Source of the DNA: JBOHNM01 sp050730675
Lineage (GTDB): Bacteria > Planctomycetota > Phycisphaerae > Phycisphaerales > UBA1924
Direction of reading: 5' to 3'
Assembly (NCBI GenBank): GCA_050730675.1
Contig: JBOHNM010000171.1
Span: forward strand, 1-7,963
DNA: 7,963 nucleotides
In this document: piece after piece, positions 5,590-7,963 of the stretch
Position numbering within the stretch: the first letter of the stretch is position 1
Layout of the letters: the number at the start of each line of letters is the position of its first letter
The notes under the pieces: generated by a model
What the model saw: the letters and a program-made list of their open reading frames with translations, nothing else
Databases searched by the model: none
Told to the model about the DNA's origin: nothing
Program-made: the position numbers and the translations under genes

Positions 5590-6678
5590 ATGGGCATCTG
5601 GGACAAACTCAAGCACGAGCTGATCGACATCATCGAGTGGCTGGATGACACCAACAACACGATGGTGTACCGGTTCGACCGGTACCAGAACGAGATCAAG
5701 TACGGGGCGAAGCTGGTCGTGCGCGAGGGGCAGGCGGCGTGCTTCGTGAACGAGGGACAACTCGCCGACGTCTTCAAGCCCGGCACGTACACGCTCGAGA
5801 CCAAGAACCTGCCGATCCTGGCGACACTCAAGGGCTGGAAGTACGGGTTCAACTCGCCGTTCAAAGCCGAGGTGTACTTCGTCTCGACGCGCCAGTTCAC
5901 CGACCTCAAGTGGGGGACGATGAACCCGATCATGCTGCGCGACCCGGAGTTCGGACCGGTGCGGCTGCGCGCCTTCGGCGCGTACGCCGTGAAGGTGGGC
6001 GACCCGGGGTCGTTCCTGAAGAACATCGTCGGCACGGACAACCGGTTCACCACCGAGGAGATCACCGGGCAGCTCCGGAACCTGATCGTCAGTCAATTCG
6101 GCACGATCCTGGGTTCTTCGGGGATCCCGATGCTGGACCTGGCGGGGAACTACGAGAAGGTCGGCGGGATGATCCGCGACAAGATGTCGCCGGAGTTCGC
6201 CAAGATCGGGCTGGACCTGGCGACGTTCGTGATCGAGAACATCAGCCTGCCGGAAGAGGTCGAGAAGGCGCTGGACAAGCGCTCGAGCATGGGCGTGATC
6301 GGCGACATGGGGCGCTACACGCAGTTCCAGACGGCCGACGCGATCCGGGCGGCGGCGGACAACCCTGGGGGTGTCGCGGGCGTGGGCGCCGGGCTCGGGG
6401 CTGGAATGGCTATGGCACAGACGATGGCCGGGGCGATGGGGCAGAAGCCGGCGGGCGGGCCGCCCCCGATGCCGGGGGCGATGGCGTCAACGTTCTTCGT
6501 CGGGAAGAACGGGCAGCAGACCGGGCCGTTCGACATGCAGACGCTGGCGGCGCAGGCGCGGAGCGGGCAACTCGGGCGCGGCGACCTGGTGTGGGCCGAG
6601 GGGATGTCGGCGTGGGCGCCGGCGAGCACGGTGAGCCAGATCGCCGGGCTGTTCCCGCCGCCGATGCCGGGGCAGTGA
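5590..6678 (+). CDS. YdjI-type SPFH domain protein with C-terminal GYF_2-like domain
   Basis: The protein has 362 residues. The N-terminus (MGIWDKLKHELIDIIEWLDD) is an amphipathic helix with no true transmembrane segment, as in Bacillus YdjI (COG4260, the SPFH branch once named 'virion core protein-like'). The SPFH body spans about residues 25-240 with family landmarks: RFDRYQNEIKYGAKLVVREG, CFVNEGQLADVFKPGTY, LKGWKYGFNSPFKAEVYFV, RQFTDLKWGTMNPIMLRDPE, IVGTDNRFTTEEITGQLRN and ENISLPEEVEKALDKRSSMG. A Gly/Ala/Met/Pro-rich linker (258-300) leads to a GYF_2-like (DUF4339) domain at 301-355: FFVGKNGQQTGPF, then LVWAEGMSAWAPAS. SPFH proteins form membrane-bound scaffolds, and YdjI takes part in a minimal phage-shock module with YdjG and YdjH and with PspA. 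The following zinc-ribbon membrane protein fits as its membrane recruiter (inference). Codons are strongly G-ending. No pspA-like gene is seen in the window. Confidence 0.92.
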   Translation: MGIWDKLKHELIDIIEWLDDTNNTMVYRFDRYQNEIKYGAKLVVREGQAACFVNEGQLADVFKPGTYTLETKNLPILATLKGWKYGFNSPFKAEVYFVSTRQFTDLKWGTMNPIMLRDPEFGPVRLRAFGAYAVKVGDPGSFLKNIVGTDNRFTTEEITGQLRNLIVSQFGTILGSSGIPMLDLAGNYEKVGGMIRDKMSPEFAKIGLDLATFVIENISLPEEVEKALDKRSSMGVIGDMGRYTQFQTADAIRAAADNPGGVAGVGAGLGAGMAMAQTMAGAMGQKPAGGPPPMPGAMASTFFVGKNGQQTGPFDMQTLAAQARSGQLGRGDLVWAEGMSAWAPASTVSQIAGLFPPPMPGQ

Positions 6679-6704
6679 TCGACGACTCGTAGGTGATGAG
6701 TTGT

Positions 6705-6735
6705 GCGTGGCGGGCGGCGGAAGGCCGCGCCACGC
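6705..6735 (+). repeat. GC-rich hairpin between the SPFH and zinc-ribbon genes
   Basis: GCGTGGCG (6705-6712) pairs perfectly with CGCCACGC (6728-6735). Inside, CGGC pairs with GCCG around a GGAAG loop, with a GG bulge. No U-tract follows, so it is not a classic intrinsic terminator. It may lower or pause read-through, protect the upstream message end, or be a dispersed palindromic repeat. Its presence argues that the upstream in-frame ATG at 6693 is not the real start of the next gene. Confidence 0.6.
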
Positions 6736-6782
6736 GAGTGAGTGGCCGCGCAGCGTGTATGCACTGGGGATTCTTGGCCGAG

Positions 6783-7898
6783 ATGACGCCGCAGCAGACG
6801 ATCCAACCCGCGACCAAGGCCCGGCAGTTTCCGTGCGCACAGTGCGGCGCGAAGCTGGAGTATGCGCCCGGGACCGAGGTGCTCAAGTGCCCCTACTGCA
6901 CGCACGAGAATGTGATCCCGAAAGGGACGCTGATCGTCGAGGAGCAGGATTATCACCAGACGCTGTCGAAACTGAAGAACAACGCGCTGGAGCACGAGCC
7001 GATGACGGTGAAGTGCTCGCGGTGCGCGGCGGAGGTGAGCAAGCCGGCGAACGTCAGCGCGTTCCGCTGCCCGTTCTGCGGGTCGGACATCGTGGCGACC
7101 GAGCAGTGCCACAAGCAGGTCAAGCCGGGGGCGCTCCTGCCGTTCAAGGTGACGCGGCAGCAGGCGGACGGGGCGTTCCGCACGTGGCTGGTGTCGCTGT
7201 GGTTTGCGCCGAGCGGGCTGAAGAAGCAGGGCAAGCTGGACGCGGCGATCAGCGGGGTGTACCTGCCGTACTGGACGTACGACTGCCGCACAATTACGAG
7301 GTACACCGGCGACCGTGGGGACTACTACTACGTGCCGGTGACCGTCACGGTGATGGTGAACGGCAAGCCGACGATGCAGACACAGATGCAGCAGCGGGTG
7401 CGCTGGACGCCGTGCTCGGGCGTGGTGGACAACGCGTTCGACGATCTGCTCGTGCCCGCAAGCCGGAGCTTGCCGTCGGACAAGGCGAAGATCCTCGAGC
7501 CGTGGGACCTGCCGGCGCTGGTGGTGTACGACGATGCGTACCTGAGCGGGTTCGCGGCCGAGAGCTATCAGGTGGAGTTGCCGGCGGGGTTTGAGACGGC
7601 CAAGGGGCTGATGGCGCCGGAGATCGAAGCGACGATCCGCGGAGACATCGGGGGCGATGTGCAGCGGATCGGCGGTGTGAACGTGCAGTACCTGGATATC
7701 ACGTACAAGCACCTGCTGCTGCCGGTGTGGATCAGCTCGTTCCGGTACTTGAACAAGGTGTACCAGTTCTTCGTGAACGCGCGGACGGGCGAGGTGACGG
7801 GCGAGCGGCCGTGGAGCGCGTGGAAGATCACGGGGCTGGTGGTGGCATGCCTGATCGCGGTGGGGATCATCGTGGCGGTCGTGGCGGCGAACCGGTAG
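6783..7898 (+). CDS. Double zinc-ribbon, tail-anchored membrane protein (YdjG-like partner of the SPFH protein)
   Basis: The protein has 371 residues from the ATG at 6783. Two zinc ribbons lie at the N-terminus: Cys18, Cys21, Cys36 and Cys39 (FPCAQCG, LKCPYC), then Cys78, Cys81, Cys96 and Cys99 (VKCSRC, FRCPFCG). The middle part (about 115-320) is a mixed beta domain with AISGVYLPYWTYDC, RVRWTPCSGVVDNAFDDLLV and LPALVVYDDAYLSGFAAE. The motif YQFFVNARTGEVTGERPWSA precedes one C-terminal membrane helix (349-371, GLVVACLIAVGIIVAVVA), with the bulk in the cytoplasm (inferred). Proteins of this build are often mislabelled 'primosomal protein N' or 'DNA helicase' because of the ribbons, but there is no helicase core. 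It follows the SPFH gene after 104 bp, probably in one operon. The start is the least certain point: a weak GGGGA lies 12 bases upstream, with other in-frame ATGs at 6759 and 6693. The first ribbon lies downstream of all of them. Equivalence to YdjG rests on architecture and context. Confidence 0.85.
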   Translation: MTPQQTIQPATKARQFPCAQCGAKLEYAPGTEVLKCPYCTHENVIPKGTLIVEEQDYHQTLSKLKNNALEHEPMTVKCSRCAAEVSKPANVSAFRCPFCGSDIVATEQCHKQVKPGALLPFKVTRQQADGAFRTWLVSLWFAPSGLKKQGKLDAAISGVYLPYWTYDCRTITRYTGDRGDYYYVPVTVTVMVNGKPTMQTQMQQRVRWTPCSGVVDNAFDDLLVPASRSLPSDKAKILEPWDLPALVVYDDAYLSGFAAESYQVELPAGFETAKGLMAPEIEATIRGDIGGDVQRIGGVNVQYLDITYKHLLLPVWISSFRYLNKVYQFFVNARTGEVTGERPWSAWKITGLVVACLIAVGIIVAVVAANR

Positions 7899-7963
7899 GG
7901 AGTGGTTGCTGCTTCTTCTCTTGGTTGTTGTTGGTTCAAGGCTGTGCCGGCGCGGACGGGAGC

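Noticed and set aside
5383..6096. Minus-strand frames over the start of the SPFH gene
   Set aside because: Antisense of a well-conserved SPFH domain, with no family motif of their own.
6315..7712. 465-residue minus-strand frame opposite the SPFH and zinc-ribbon genes
   Set aside because: Arg/His/Leu-rich shadow of two genes with clear domains on the plus strand.
7899..7963. Any feature after the last stop
   Set aside because: 65 bases of TTG/TTC-rich sequence with no hairpin, start or recognisable site.

Overview
This GC-rich window holds four intact protein genes, one gene cut by the left edge, and one gene that loses its own 3' end. All are ordinary bacterial genes with Shine-Dalgarno sites, except the last one, whose site is weak. 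The lineage is an inference from gene style only: an exported protein built from 56-residue 'DAWVWNG / GQVVGYS' repeats, a TerB-like protein, and an SPFH protein carrying a GYF_2-like tail together suggest Planctomycetota or a relative. No rRNA or other taxonomic marker is present.

Layout. (1) Positions 1-1982, minus strand: an exported tandem-repeat protein related in pattern to HAF repeats, whose C-terminus lies outside the window. (2) 1983-2429: a divergent intergenic region with a 24-bp direct repeat and a 20-bp palindrome. (3) 2430 to about 3300, plus strand: an unrecognised proline-rich protein. It is interrupted by two palindromic repeat-like blocks and has no stop codon of its own, because its frame runs on antisense through the next gene. 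(4) 3357-3935, minus strand: a small TerB-like protein. (5) 4100-5341, plus strand: proA, glutamate-5-semialdehyde dehydrogenase of proline synthesis, without proB beside it. (6) 5590-6678 and 6783-7898, plus strand: a YdjI-type SPFH protein with a GYF_2-like domain, then a double zinc-ribbon, tail-anchored membrane protein. This pair resembles the ydjG/ydjI part of the minimal phage-shock (Psp) modules known in Bacillus, so a membrane-stress role is likely.

The most unusual signal spans several genes. The plus strand is C-rich from the left edge to about 3300 and G-rich from there to the right edge, whichever strand is coding. The switch coincides with the point where the proline-rich frame loses its coding character, and with a short AT-rich patch that has one good and one weak DnaA-box-like 9-mer. 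It could be a replication-origin-like strand switch, a rearrangement junction, or a chimeric join. The sequence alone does not decide between these.
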